Positions 55,338-63,535 of a stretch of DNA of 64,000 bases are shown here, in pieces (position 1 is the first letter of the stretch; each line of letters starts with the position of its first letter). Location: NCBI GenBank assembly GCA_025358925.1, contig JANYHT010000062.1, positions 1 through 64,000 of the forward strand. Reading direction: 5' to 3'. The DNA comes from Gemmatimonadaceae bacterium. Its GTDB lineage: Bacteria; Gemmatimonadota; Gemmatimonadetes; Gemmatimonadales; Gemmatimonadaceae. The translations under genes and the position numbers were made by a program. The notes beneath the pieces were generated by a model. It was not told the origin of the DNA and searched no databases. It was given only the letters and a program-made list of their open reading frames with translations.

Positions 55338-56060
55338 CTACTTCTTCTTCGCGCTATCAGCTCGTGGAGCGGGTTTTTCTGGTGCAGCCGCGCGCAACGA
55401 GTCGACGATCGCCTTCATCTGATCGTAGCCCATCACAATTGGGTACAGCTTGTTGCCGATTAAGAACGTTGGTGTCGAGCCTACGCCACGCTCATTCCCC
55501 GCATTTCGATGCGATTCGATGCGCGGTAAGTTTTTCTGTGAGTCGTAGCACTGATTGTACACGGTCATGTCTAACGCGAGTTTTGCCGCGTACTGATCAA
55601 ATGTCTTGCGCGGATTACTCGTCGCTTGCGTGTTCCAGTCGTACTGACCCGCGAAGATCGCGTCGTGCATCTCCCAAAACTTCCCCTGGTCTGCTGCACA
55701 CGACGCCGCGAGCGACGCAGCCATTGTATTGGCGTGCATTGGCAGCGGATAGTCGTAGTATCGAATGTTCGCGAGCCCGGCATCAATGATGCGCGCCCGC
55801 ACGTCCGGCTCAGTGACATTCGCAAACTGTCCACAGCCGGGGCACTCGAAATCTGCGAATTCGATAATCGTGACCGCAGCGTTCGGATCGCCACGCAGGT
55901 AGCCTTCCGCCTTCGGCAACGGCGTGCCTTTGGCAAGCTCGATCGGTTTTTGCTTCGCACCATTGATGGAGTACCAGATACCGCCAGCACCCGCGAGTGC
56001 GAGGAGCAAGAGCACGCCATAAAACGGCGTGCGCGATTTGGTGGGGGTCGCCTTTACCAC
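55338..56060 (-). CDS. Membrane-anchored DsbA-like thiol oxidoreductase
   Basis: 240 residues from the GTG at 56060, chosen because GAGGA lies six to ten bases upstream and a short anchor follows ('FYGVLLLLALAGAGGIWYSI', about 14-33). The thioredoxin-fold domain has the active site CPGC (about 73-76) in 'IIEFADFECPGC', a helical insert and the cis-Pro region 'GVGSTPTFLIGN', as in the DsbA/thioredoxin-4 family. It probably forms or handles disulfides in the periplasm. The C-terminus is a Lys/Ala tail. Its start overlaps the 58-residue upstream gene by seven bases. Confidence 0.88.
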   Translation of the reverse strand: MVKATPTKSRTPFYGVLLLLALAGAGGIWYSINGAKQKPIELAKGTPLPKAEGYLRGDPNAAVTIIEFADFECPGCGQFANVTEPDVRARIIDAGLANIRYYDYPLPMHANTMAASLAASCAADQGKFWEMHDAIFAGQYDWNTQATSNPRKTFDQYAAKLALDMTVYNQCYDSQKNLPRIESHRNAGNERGVGSTPTFLIGNKLYPIVMGYDQMKAIVDSLRAAAPEKPAPRADSAKKK

Positions 56061-56230
56061 TCGATATCCTCTTCGTCGTCCGGCAACCAGCCGGTGGTTT
56101 CCCAAGCATTTTTGTCCGTTTGACTTGCGTTGTCCACGAGACGTCGATGTTCCGCAATCTCGGGAGTGTCGTAAATACAGCGGACCTCGTAGTGCAACAG
56201 TTTGCCGCGCACATCGCCGATGAGTGTCAC
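56054..56230 (-). CDS. Small acidic hypothetical protein, 58 aa, coupled to dsbA-like gene
   Basis: This minus-strand frame has coding character: 'VTLIGDVRGKLLHYEVRCIY' at the N-terminus, 'DTPEIAEHRRLVDN' in the middle and an acidic end 'GWLPDDEEDIEW'. The start used is GTG at 56230, but in-frame codons continue upstream for another 15 residues to a stop without an ATG, so the true start is uncertain. It overlaps the start of the DsbA-like gene by seven bases, and its last codons form that gene's ribosome site. No family is recognised. The plus strand here holds no better candidate. Confidence 0.6.
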   Translation of the reverse strand: MTLIGDVRGKLLHYEVRCIYDTPEIAEHRRLVDNASQTDKNAWETTGWLPDDEEDIEW

Positions 56231-56317
56231 GAGTTCGCCAGCGGCGGTAAGGTACGCGTCACACCGTCCAACGCGCTATCCTGCACCACGCCCTTTTGAC
56301 TACAACATTCCCGATTT

Positions 56318-57181
56318 GTGTACACCGAACATCTGCGCATTCCGGTTGGCGTCGGCTTTTTGCACGTCGAGCGTACGGGTCGCGGCGGATCGCCCGTCCT
56401 TTTGCTTCACGGATATGGCACCTGCACGTTTCTCTGGCGGGCCATCGCCCCGCAGCTTGCTGATGCTGGCTATACCGTCGTCGCTCTCGATCTTCTAGGC
56501 TACGGCGAGTCTGATCGGCCCGCAAACGCGTCGTATGGGATGGCGGCTCAAGCAGAATACATCGCGCGCGCGCTCTCGGCTCTGCGATTGTCTGAGGTCG
56601 CGATTGTAGGCCAAGACGTCGGGGGGTTGGTCGGCCTCCTGCTCGCGGCTCAGCGGCCCTCGCGCGTGCGACAGGTCGCGCTTCTCAGTCCACCGGATAT
56701 CGACGACCTCCCCGGTCCTGACATCCGTGCCCTCCAACGGGCCACGGCCCGCACCGCTCTGAGCTCGAACGCGCTTTTCGGTGCGCTGCCCTTGCTCGAG
56801 CCATTTTTGCAGGGAGCTGTATCGGAGCTCAAACACATGCCGGATCGCTTGGTGGGACGATATTTCGCGCCATTTGTCGGTGGGGATGGCGTTGCGCAGC
56901 TGCTGTGGCTGGCAAGCGCAGTCGAGCTTTCGGACGAAGAACTCGGTCTGCTCGCACAAGTGCAGGCGCCTGTGAGGCTAGTGCGCGGTGAGCGAGATCA
57001 AACCAGTCATGCGTCGGGGCTTCCGCGGCTTGAAGCGCGTCTCGTCGGCACAGTGAGCACCACGATGACGATTGCGGACGCGGGCCGACTCATAGGCGAA
57101 GACCAACCGGGCGCGCTCGCGACGGCGCTTCTCACGTGGTTGGAACGCAAACCCGTCACAGCGCCGTTGATTTCCAGGTAA
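56318..57181 (+). CDS. Alpha/beta hydrolase, dehalogenase/epoxide-hydrolase-like, catalytic His replaced
   Basis: 287 residues with a canonical fold: oxyanion 'LLLHGYG' (28-34), nucleophile elbow 'VGQDVGGLVG' (Asp 100) and acid region 'RGERDQT' (Asp 227). An Asp nucleophile is typical of haloalkane dehalogenases and epoxide hydrolases. At the position of the usual catalytic His ('AGHF/L...ED') the protein reads 'IADAGRLIGED', with Arg 257. The codon is CGA, so a CAN-to-CGN change would explain it. Either this copy is inactive for hydrolysis or another residue serves. Divergent from the small/DsbA-like pair. Confidence 0.85.
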   Translation: MYTEHLRIPVGVGFLHVERTGRGGSPVLLLHGYGTCTFLWRAIAPQLADAGYTVVALDLLGYGESDRPANASYGMAAQAEYIARALSALRLSEVAIVGQDVGGLVGLLLAAQRPSRVRQVALLSPPDIDDLPGPDIRALQRATARTALSSNALFGALPLLEPFLQGAVSELKHMPDRLVGRYFAPFVGGDGVAQLLWLASAVELSDEELGLLAQVQAPVRLVRGERDQTSHASGLPRLEARLVGTVSTTMTIADAGRLIGEDQPGALATALLTWLERKPVTAPLISR

Positions 57182-57320
57182 GCTACGCAGCGAAAACGGT
57201 ATCGTCTGCGTCCTACTGTGAGTGAGAGGACTAGAAAAGCGCTGTCTCGTCCGCTAATTTCTACAGGTTGTCCGGATGTTCCGGCAACGGAGTTGCACAT
57301 CGACGTATCACCCAGAGGAA

Positions 57321-57596
57321 ATGGTCAAGCCCAAGCTTCGTCCGCGTCGTGACGCCACGGTCGCCTCGCCCTATCAAGAGGCACGTGACGAGCTGTTTCA
57401 GCAGATCATGCAATGCGGTGTCATCGGGTGTCACCCGGATGACCAAAAAGAGTGGTTCGATAACACGTTGCAGTACCTCGCCGGTCGCTATTCAGAACTC
57501 AAGCCGACCGAGCTGACGGAACTCCGCACCCTCGGCGAGCGCTTCGCTCAGCCCACCAAAAAGCAGGCGCAAGAAGCCGAGGCCGCTGCGGTCTGA
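57321..57596 (+). CDS. Hypothetical protein, 91 aa
   Basis: From the internal ATG at 57321, which has GAGGAA directly upstream, the product starts 'MVKPKLRPRRDATVASPYQE', continues with 'FQQIMQCGVIGCHPDDQKEW' and ends in an Ala/Glu/Lys tail ('AQPTKKQAQEAEAAAV'). Two Cys six residues apart ('C-G-V-I-G-C') are notable. No family recognised. It is followed by a strong terminator at 57642-57671. Confidence 0.75.
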   Translation: MVKPKLRPRRDATVASPYQEARDELFQQIMQCGVIGCHPDDQKEWFDNTLQYLAGRYSELKPTELTELRTLGERFAQPTKKQAQEAEAAAV

Positions 57597-57641
57597 GTGG
57601 CAAAGGACTGCTGGTGAGCGCTGGACAATGCTGATGTATCC

Positions 57642-57671
57642 CGAACGCCTTCGCCTACGCGAAGGCGTTCG
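57642..57671. terminator. Intrinsic terminator between convergent genes
   Basis: Arms CGAACGCCTTCGC (57642-57654) and GCGAAGGCGTTCG (57659-57671) pair perfectly around CTAC, followed on the plus strand by TTGCGTTTGG. It lies between the 91-residue gene (rightward) and the CDP-alcohol phosphatidyltransferase gene (leftward). Confidence 0.85.
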
Positions 57672-57710
57672 TTGCGTTTGGCAGCGGTTTCACGCGGAGA
57701 CCCGTTGTTC

Positions 57711-58253
57711 CTAGCTGATTGCACCCGGATCGCGCACGCGTTCGCGCCACAGCATGAGCGTATAGTCAGCCGTTGCGGCGAAACCCAGAACGGCGACGAT
57801 GAGCACCAAGGCGTTGACCCATGATGGTGCAAGCAGCACGGCGAGAAACGTGATTAACTGCGCGCCCGTCACCAGCTTACCGAACAGCCGCGCTTTGAAA
57901 GCGATGGGACGCAACCAGCTCACATTCCGCGCCACAAACCATCCAACAATGGACATCACGTCGCGAAACACAATCGCAATGGCCTGCCACAGCGACAACT
58001 GTCCACCAATGACGTACGCAACGACCACGCCCATCACGAAAAATCGGTCCGCGACCGGGTCGATCAGCGCCCCAACGCGCGACATCGACTGCGTGCGCCG
58101 CGCGAGCCACCCGTCGAGAAAATCAGTCAGGGACGCAACGCCGATGAGCGCGAGCCGCGTGGGCACCCCGTCAAACGCCAAGAAGCCAAACGCCAACGCC
58201 ACCCGTGACGTCGACACTAGGTTTGGCAGTGTAAAAAGAGTCGCGCGCTCCAT
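57711..58253 (-). CDS. CDP-alcohol phosphatidyltransferase
   Basis: 180 residues with about five helices. The family signature D-x2-DG-x2-AR-x8-G-x3-D-x3-D is intact as 'DFLDGWLARRTQSMSRVGAL' followed by 'IDPVADR'. It transfers a phosphatidyl group from CDP-diacylglycerol (or a CDP-linked alcohol) to an alcohol; the length and N-terminus 'LFTLPNLVSTSRVALA' suggest a PgsA-like enzyme, but the acceptor cannot be told. Divergent from the 505-residue membrane protein. Confidence 0.88.
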   Translation of the reverse strand: MERATLFTLPNLVSTSRVALAFGFLAFDGVPTRLALIGVASLTDFLDGWLARRTQSMSRVGALIDPVADRFFVMGVVVAYVIGGQLSLWQAIAIVFRDVMSIVGWFVARNVSWLRPIAFKARLFGKLVTGAQLITFLAVLLAPSWVNALVLIVAVLGFAATADYTLMLWRERVRDPGAIS

Positions 58254-58306
58254 CTTGAGAAGGTAGCAGGGTGCCCGCGAGCGGTGGGCGCGGCTAACGT
58301 CCCTTC

Positions 58307-59824
58307 ATGAGCGAGCAGCTCGCGCCAATCCCATTTGTCGTTGCCCTAGCCGTCCTTGCGTGGAACATCTTTCTCGCCGGCTGGATTGCATCACGTCACG
58401 AAGTCCCTCGACCATTCGCCCAGATCACCGGCTTTTGCGGTCTGTTGGTGGCGCCCGCTCTCGTCGTGGCCGTGGCGACAGGGACGGATGCCGGTTCGCG
58501 CACGGTCTCGGGGATCGCGTGGCTGTTGCCGTTGGTCGCGTGTGCGTTCGCCTTCCAAGTGATCTACGCGATCGTAGCTCGACTGGTCTCGGTGGTGATC
58601 GGCATTCCGATTTTGCTGTACGATCTCGTGATCGCGGCGGTGGCCATCGGCGACTACTTGGTGGGATTACATGGCTCCGCGCCAATCGGCTTGCAAGCCG
58701 CGGTGGCGGCACGCGATGCAGTGATTGGCATGACAATCGGTCGCGCGGCGCTGCTCACACCGCTGGCGCTGCTCGTGCCGATGATTGCACCAGCTTACCC
58801 CGCGCGTTGGCGACTTTCGGCCGTCGCTCGCGCCGTGCTCGTGCTCACGGCTACCGTGACCACCACGCTGCTCGTGATGGAGTGGCCGCGCGGCATTGGT
58901 GCAGTGCGCAGTTTTGCGCGCGCGTTGAGCGAACCGATGCAAGCGCGTCCATCCGGTGATTTTCTCATCGGTATGCGACTCTTTCCGGCACTCGACGGAC
59001 CGCCTCCCGCCCGGGCTGTCGTGGCCGATCGCGCAATGGCCGAGCGATTTGCGCCAGATGTCGTGCTGATCGTGCTTAATGAGGAGGGAGCGCGTGGCTC
59101 GTCGTTGGACTCGCTCGCTCGCGTATTAGAACCGCTGCGCAACGACAGCGTGCGTATCGCGATCGCCCTCAGCGTCGCGAATGCTGCTGCTGCACCCTCA
59201 GACGCGGTACACTTAGCGCTTATCGAGCGTGTGCTCGTGCGGGCTCGACCCGACGTGCTGTTTCCGGCAATGATCGATCCGGTGCCGACGCTGCTCTCGC
59301 GCGCCACGTTGCCGCCCATTTGGTGGGAAACAACGCTGGCGAGCGCAGCCCGCGTGGTTAAACGCGTACGCCCTCGCACGATTATTGGGTGGGCCGCATC
59401 CCGCTTTGACGCGACCGACAGCGCGGTGTATTTATGGTCGGCGCGCTCCGCATCGCCGGTGGGCATCATCGGCGCCGTGTCATACCCGTCTTTTTCTGGA
59501 TTGCCCGCGATTGACGCGCGCCTGCGAGCGCTCGAACGTTGGCACGCACTTGCGGCCAGTACTGCGGGCGCATCGCAAGCACATTGGTTAGTGAATGTTG
59601 GTGGACTGCCCCACGCGCACGGCGACGACGGACAGCTCGCGGCGATTCGACATGCACTCGCATGGGGTTCGCGACGTGCGTGGATTGGAGGCGCAATTAT
59701 TGGCGAGGCAGCAGACTACGACAGTTGGCTTGGTTTGCGCGCAGCGAGCGGTCGCATGCGAAGCGGATTTATTCCGCTCGCGGAAGCGGCTAAGGCCATG
59801 CGCGACGTGCGCGTTGAGCGATAA
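58307..59824 (+). CDS. Large membrane protein with C-terminal soluble domain, 505 aa
   Basis: Not recognised. The N-terminal half has about six membrane helices ('FVVALAVLAWNIFLAGWIAS', 'LVAPALVVAVATG', 'ARLVSVVIGIPILLYDLVIA', 'AVLVLTATVTTTLLVMEW'). From about residue 215 there is a soluble, alpha/beta-like domain with 'DVVLIVLNEEGARGSSLDSL', 'IGWAASRFDATDSAVYLWSA' and 'AHWLVNVGGLPHAHGDDGQL', which resembles the repeating pattern of a TIM-barrel sugar hydrolase domain, but no catalytic pair is certain. It ends one base before the convergent M16 gene. Confidence 0.6.
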   Translation: MSEQLAPIPFVVALAVLAWNIFLAGWIASRHEVPRPFAQITGFCGLLVAPALVVAVATGTDAGSRTVSGIAWLLPLVACAFAFQVIYAIVARLVSVVIGIPILLYDLVIAAVAIGDYLVGLHGSAPIGLQAAVAARDAVIGMTIGRAALLTPLALLVPMIAPAYPARWRLSAVARAVLVLTATVTTTLLVMEWPRGIGAVRSFARALSEPMQARPSGDFLIGMRLFPALDGPPPARAVVADRAMAERFAPDVVLIVLNEEGARGSSLDSLARVLEPLRNDSVRIAIALSVANAAAAPSDAVHLALIERVLVRARPDVLFPAMIDPVPTLLSRATLPPIWWETTLASAARVVKRVRPRTIIGWAASRFDATDSAVYLWSARSASPVGIIGAVSYPSFSGLPAIDARLRALERWHALAASTAGASQAHWLVNVGGLPHAHGDDGQLAAIRHALAWGSRRAWIGGAIIGEAADYDSWLGLRAASGRMRSGFIPLAEAAKAMRDVRVER

Positions 59825-59825
59825 T

Positions 59826-62507
59826 TCACTCCGTCGTTGTTCGCATAGAACCGCGCACAATTCCCTCGACACATCGTGTGGCGTCGAAGTATCGCTGCGC
59901 GACTGCTAATACATCCGCACTCGTCACGGAGCGGAGGCGTTGATCGACTTCGCGCAATTCATGCAGCCCTTCGCCAAACAACCACGCGTCAACCGCGTCA
60001 CCAAGGACACTACCGCCGGATTGTTGCGAAATTGCGTGCGTGCCGACGAGGTAGCGCCGCGCACGGTCCAACTCATCAGCAGTCGGGGCATCACTACACA
60101 GCTTGGCGAACTCGCGCAGTAGTCCGTTGCGGGCTTCCGCTTCATGCTCTGGCGACGTCGCGATGTAAGCGGCAAACATACCGCCGTTCTGACGTTCAAT
60201 CGGGAATGCCATCACGCTATAGGCCAATGATTGTTTGTCGCGGAGCTGCTCAAAGAACCGTCCGCCCAAGCCGCTCGCCACCGCCGAGAGCACACGCGTC
60301 GAAAATCGCTGTACATCATGGCGCGCGGGCCCCGGAAACAGTAGCGCAATCGCGGTTTGTTGTTTGTCGCGTGCGTCGGCGGCAACCCGTGCGTGCTCTG
60401 TCCATCGCACCATCTGTCCGCGCTCGCCTGCTTCCCACGCCAGCGACGCAAACTGGCGCGCCAACAACGTCGCCGTCTCGTCTGGATCGACATCGCCCAC
60501 TACAGCGATAACGGTGTCTGCAACCCGCACATGCTTGTCATGAAACGCACGTGTGGTCGTTGCGTCCACGGCTCTGAGTGTCTGCTCGTTACCAATCACC
60601 GAGCGCGCATACGGGTGTCCTGCGTACGCCGCCGCGGTCGCGAGACGCATGGGCCACCGATACATGTCATCACGTAACCGCGTGAGTTCCGCGAGCGCGA
60701 GTGCGCGTTCGGTGAGCACGTCGCCATCGGGGAAAACTGGATACTGCGTGACGTCAGCGAGCAACGCCGCCGCTTTATCAAGATGCCGTGTCGGAACCGA
60801 CAAACTCCATCCCAAACTCTCCAGTGCCGCGCTCACACCAATGCTTGCGCCGAGTTCTTCTGCGTCTTCGGAGATGCGTGCGCCACTACGCGAAGCAGTG
60901 CCTTTCAGCATCGACTGCGCGGTGAGTCGTGCCAATCCATCTTGCCCGTCCGCTTCAGCGCTGCTGCCACCACGCTGCAGCACTCCGATGTTCGCGAGCG
61001 GTGCCCCCGGACGTGGCAACACGAGCAATGGCACACCAAGCGCCGTGCGATACACATGCACACCATGTTGCACGCCCTCAGACGCAACGCGCAAATGTAA
61101 CGCCGGCGCCTCTATGACCGGCATGCCCAACGGTGTCGGCACATTCGGCGGTGGCAACACACTACTGCCTAAACCCTCGACGTCACGCAACATTTTCCTG
61201 AGCGCGTGTGCACTCGGCGCGAGCAGTGCGGCGGCGGTCGGTCGATAGGACACGATGGATATCTGTGCGGGGTCGAGATAGCGCTCTAACGCACTCCGCA
61301 AACCGTCAGGCCGCAGTGACATGAGCCGATCGTAGTAGGTACTGGCCATGTCCAAACCACCTTCCGCTTCCCACGTGGCAAGATAGGACGCCTGTCCTTC
61401 CATCGTCTCGAGACGACGGAGCCAGCGCGATTCAATGATGCGTTGCGCGCGCAAAATTTCGCTATGTCGGAAGCCTTGACGTCGTGCTGCCTGCACTTCG
61501 CGCCACACTTCCTTCGTGGCCTGCACAGCGTGTTCCGGCGGCGACTCCGCATGCAACACAAACACGCCGATGTCGCCTGCGGTGTAGTTCCATGATGACA
61601 CGGACGACGCAAATTTCCGCTCGCGAACGGCACGATACAGGCGAGACGCGCGTCCAGTACCTAGCGCGGTGCCTGCAAGGTCAAGCGCCGGCGTGTCAAC
61701 GTGCGCGAAGCTAGGCGTGCGCCAAGCGAAGGCGATCTGCTGTTGCGCGATGTCGCCGCTCCACTCGCTGGAGCGAAATCCTGGCAGTGCCGTTTCTACG
61801 GGGCCCGCGATGCGCGCAACGACACCGGCTGAAAGCGTACCATGTCGAGCGAGTACTTCGCGATACACATCGTCGGGATCGACGTCACCAACCACCGAGA
61901 GAATCGTGTTGGACGGTCGATACCAATGACGATAAAACGCGAGCACGGCCTCGCTCGTAAGGGCGCGGAGCGGTGCTTCGTCTCCCATACGCCACCGACG
62001 AATACGATGCTGATCGTGCAATAACGCGTAGAGCGACTCGATGGCGACTGCGTGCGCAGAATCACGCTTGCGCTTCGACTCCTGAATAATGACTTCCAAT
62101 TCGCGCGCGAGTTCATCCGAATCGATGACTGATCGTGCATACGCATCGAACTGAATCTCCAATCCTTGCACGAACGCTGTGGAGGGCAGTACGGTGAAAT
62201 AGCTGGTATGATCATAAATGGTATGCGCATTGAGATATCCACCATTGGCTTTGGTCTCGCGCGCAATCTGACCGACACCACGTGATGGAGTTCCCTTGAA
62301 AAACATGTGTTCGAGCACATGCGCGATACCGACCATGTCGTCAGTCTCGTCGAAATACCCGACCTTGACATGTGTAACAATTGCTACGACCGGTGCGGAT
62401 TGATCGCGACGTACCAACAGAGTAAGCCCGTTTGGCAGCACCGTGCGAATTGTGTCCGCATGGAGGGCCAGCACATCATTTGCTGTACCCGATATCGCAG
62501 TGGTCAT
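59826..62507 (-). CDS. Two-domain M16-family zinc protease
   Basis: 893 residues in four lobes (two M16 domains). The inverted zinc motif HxxEH is 'HVLEH' (63-67) in 'GIAHVLEHMFFKGTPSRG', with the third ligand expected in 'LEVIIQESKRKRDS'. The second M16 domain (from about 470) lacks the motif, as usual. No signal peptide is clear, so its location is uncertain. Start ATG overlaps the stop of the upstream TPR gene (ATGA). Related enzymes degrade small peptides or process presequence-like peptides. Confidence 0.9.
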   Translation of the reverse strand: MTTAISGTANDVLALHADTIRTVLPNGLTLLVRRDQSAPVVAIVTHVKVGYFDETDDMVGIAHVLEHMFFKGTPSRGVGQIARETKANGGYLNAHTIYDHTSYFTVLPSTAFVQGLEIQFDAYARSVIDSDELARELEVIIQESKRKRDSAHAVAIESLYALLHDQHRIRRWRMGDEAPLRALTSEAVLAFYRHWYRPSNTILSVVGDVDPDDVYREVLARHGTLSAGVVARIAGPVETALPGFRSSEWSGDIAQQQIAFAWRTPSFAHVDTPALDLAGTALGTGRASRLYRAVRERKFASSVSSWNYTAGDIGVFVLHAESPPEHAVQATKEVWREVQAARRQGFRHSEILRAQRIIESRWLRRLETMEGQASYLATWEAEGGLDMASTYYDRLMSLRPDGLRSALERYLDPAQISIVSYRPTAAALLAPSAHALRKMLRDVEGLGSSVLPPPNVPTPLGMPVIEAPALHLRVASEGVQHGVHVYRTALGVPLLVLPRPGAPLANIGVLQRGGSSAEADGQDGLARLTAQSMLKGTASRSGARISEDAEELGASIGVSAALESLGWSLSVPTRHLDKAAALLADVTQYPVFPDGDVLTERALALAELTRLRDDMYRWPMRLATAAAYAGHPYARSVIGNEQTLRAVDATTTRAFHDKHVRVADTVIAVVGDVDPDETATLLARQFASLAWEAGERGQMVRWTEHARVAADARDKQQTAIALLFPGPARHDVQRFSTRVLSAVASGLGGRFFEQLRDKQSLAYSVMAFPIERQNGGMFAAYIATSPEHEAEARNGLLREFAKLCSDAPTADELDRARRYLVGTHAISQQSGGSVLGDAVDAWLFGEGLHELREVDQRLRSVTSADVLAVAQRYFDATRCVEGIVRGSMRTTTE

Positions 62508-63535
62508 CGCGAGGCTGGTGGTGTCGGTGGCGGCGGAGGAGGCGCCGCGTCATTCACGCAGCTGTTCCAGTCTCCGGGACCCGCACGATCTGACCAACGC
62601 TTTGATTCGTCCACTCGGCCCAGCCGGACGAGCGCGCACGCGAGAAATCCTTGTGCGACATGATCCATCGGATCGAGTTGGAGCGCGCGTACGTAAAATC
62701 GTCGCGCAATTTCTGGTGTCCCGTCAGCCAAAAGTGCTCCCGCGAGTTCGCGATTGGCCAGTGCACTGGTTGGCGCGACGCGCACGGCCGCTTCGAGGTA
62801 GCGGCGCGCGACGAGCGAGTTTCCGTCGTCGCGCGCAATGCGTCCAAGGTACACGAGCGGTCGCACATCGTCCGGTTGTTCTTGTGCGGCTTTCGCGAAC
62901 GCAATGCGCGCCGTTTCGCGCGACCCGCGTTGATATGCCGCGAGTCCGTCTTCCATGGCCGTGGATTTCTGTCGCAATCCGTACACGTACCACGCGCCCG
63001 TACCGCCCAAGAGCACAGCAGCCAGTATCGCGAGCAACACCCCAGGAGACCGAAAGACTCCACCGGATGGCGTGACGACACTATCCCACGCGGCCGCTGG
63101 CGCGAGCGGAGGAGGCACGTCCGTCGACGACGCTTTCGATATCCGAGTCGTTGGCGTCGGAGACCAGTTGGTCACGGCGAAGTCTAACGCTTCCAAGGCA
63201 TCCGTCGCGAGACGACGCTCCGTGTCCGACGGCGCATCTTCTAACGTCGACTCGACAGGCGTTGGCTCCTGCGTCTGCTCCTGCCACCCGTGTAACGCGA
63301 TCAATGCGTGCGCGCCCTCAAGCGACAATCGCTCAAGACGGCTGGCTTCGCGCACCAGCGCCTGTCCATTGAGATCCGCGCGTTCCGTAACCGCACCGAG
63401 CACAGATTCGACGGCGCTCCACATGCGCACGGCGCGCTGCGCCGACGCGTCAACGGCGGAACCGCTGATTACGGGCGTAAAGACAGCTCGCGCCGCATTC
63501 AGCGCGGCGCGAGTGCCCTCCGTTTCAGCGAACAA
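62504..63535 (-). CDS. TPR-repeat membrane protein with proline-rich tail
   Basis: 343 residues from a TTG at 63535 that overlaps the stop of the preceding gene; the longer frame (to 63835) overlaps that gene and is Arg-rich, so it is not used. N-terminal helical region, then a single membrane helix ('VLLAILAAVLLGGTGAWYVY', about 195-214), then TPR units such as 'AYQRGSRETARIAFAKAAQE', 'RPLVYLGRIARDDGNSLVAR' and 'GFLACALVRLGRVDESKRWS'. The C-terminus is 'PPPPPPTPPASR'. A scaffold for a periplasmic complex, perhaps with the coupled M16 protease. Function otherwise unknown. Confidence 0.75.
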   Translation of the reverse strand: MFAETEGTRAALNAARAVFTPVISGSAVDASAQRAVRMWSAVESVLGAVTERADLNGQALVREASRLERLSLEGAHALIALHGWQEQTQEPTPVESTLEDAPSDTERRLATDALEALDFAVTNWSPTPTTRISKASSTDVPPPLAPAAAWDSVVTPSGGVFRSPGVLLAILAAVLLGGTGAWYVYGLRQKSTAMEDGLAAYQRGSRETARIAFAKAAQEQPDDVRPLVYLGRIARDDGNSLVARRYLEAAVRVAPTSALANRELAGALLADGTPEIARRFYVRALQLDPMDHVAQGFLACALVRLGRVDESKRWSDRAGPGDWNSCVNDAAPPPPPPTPPASR

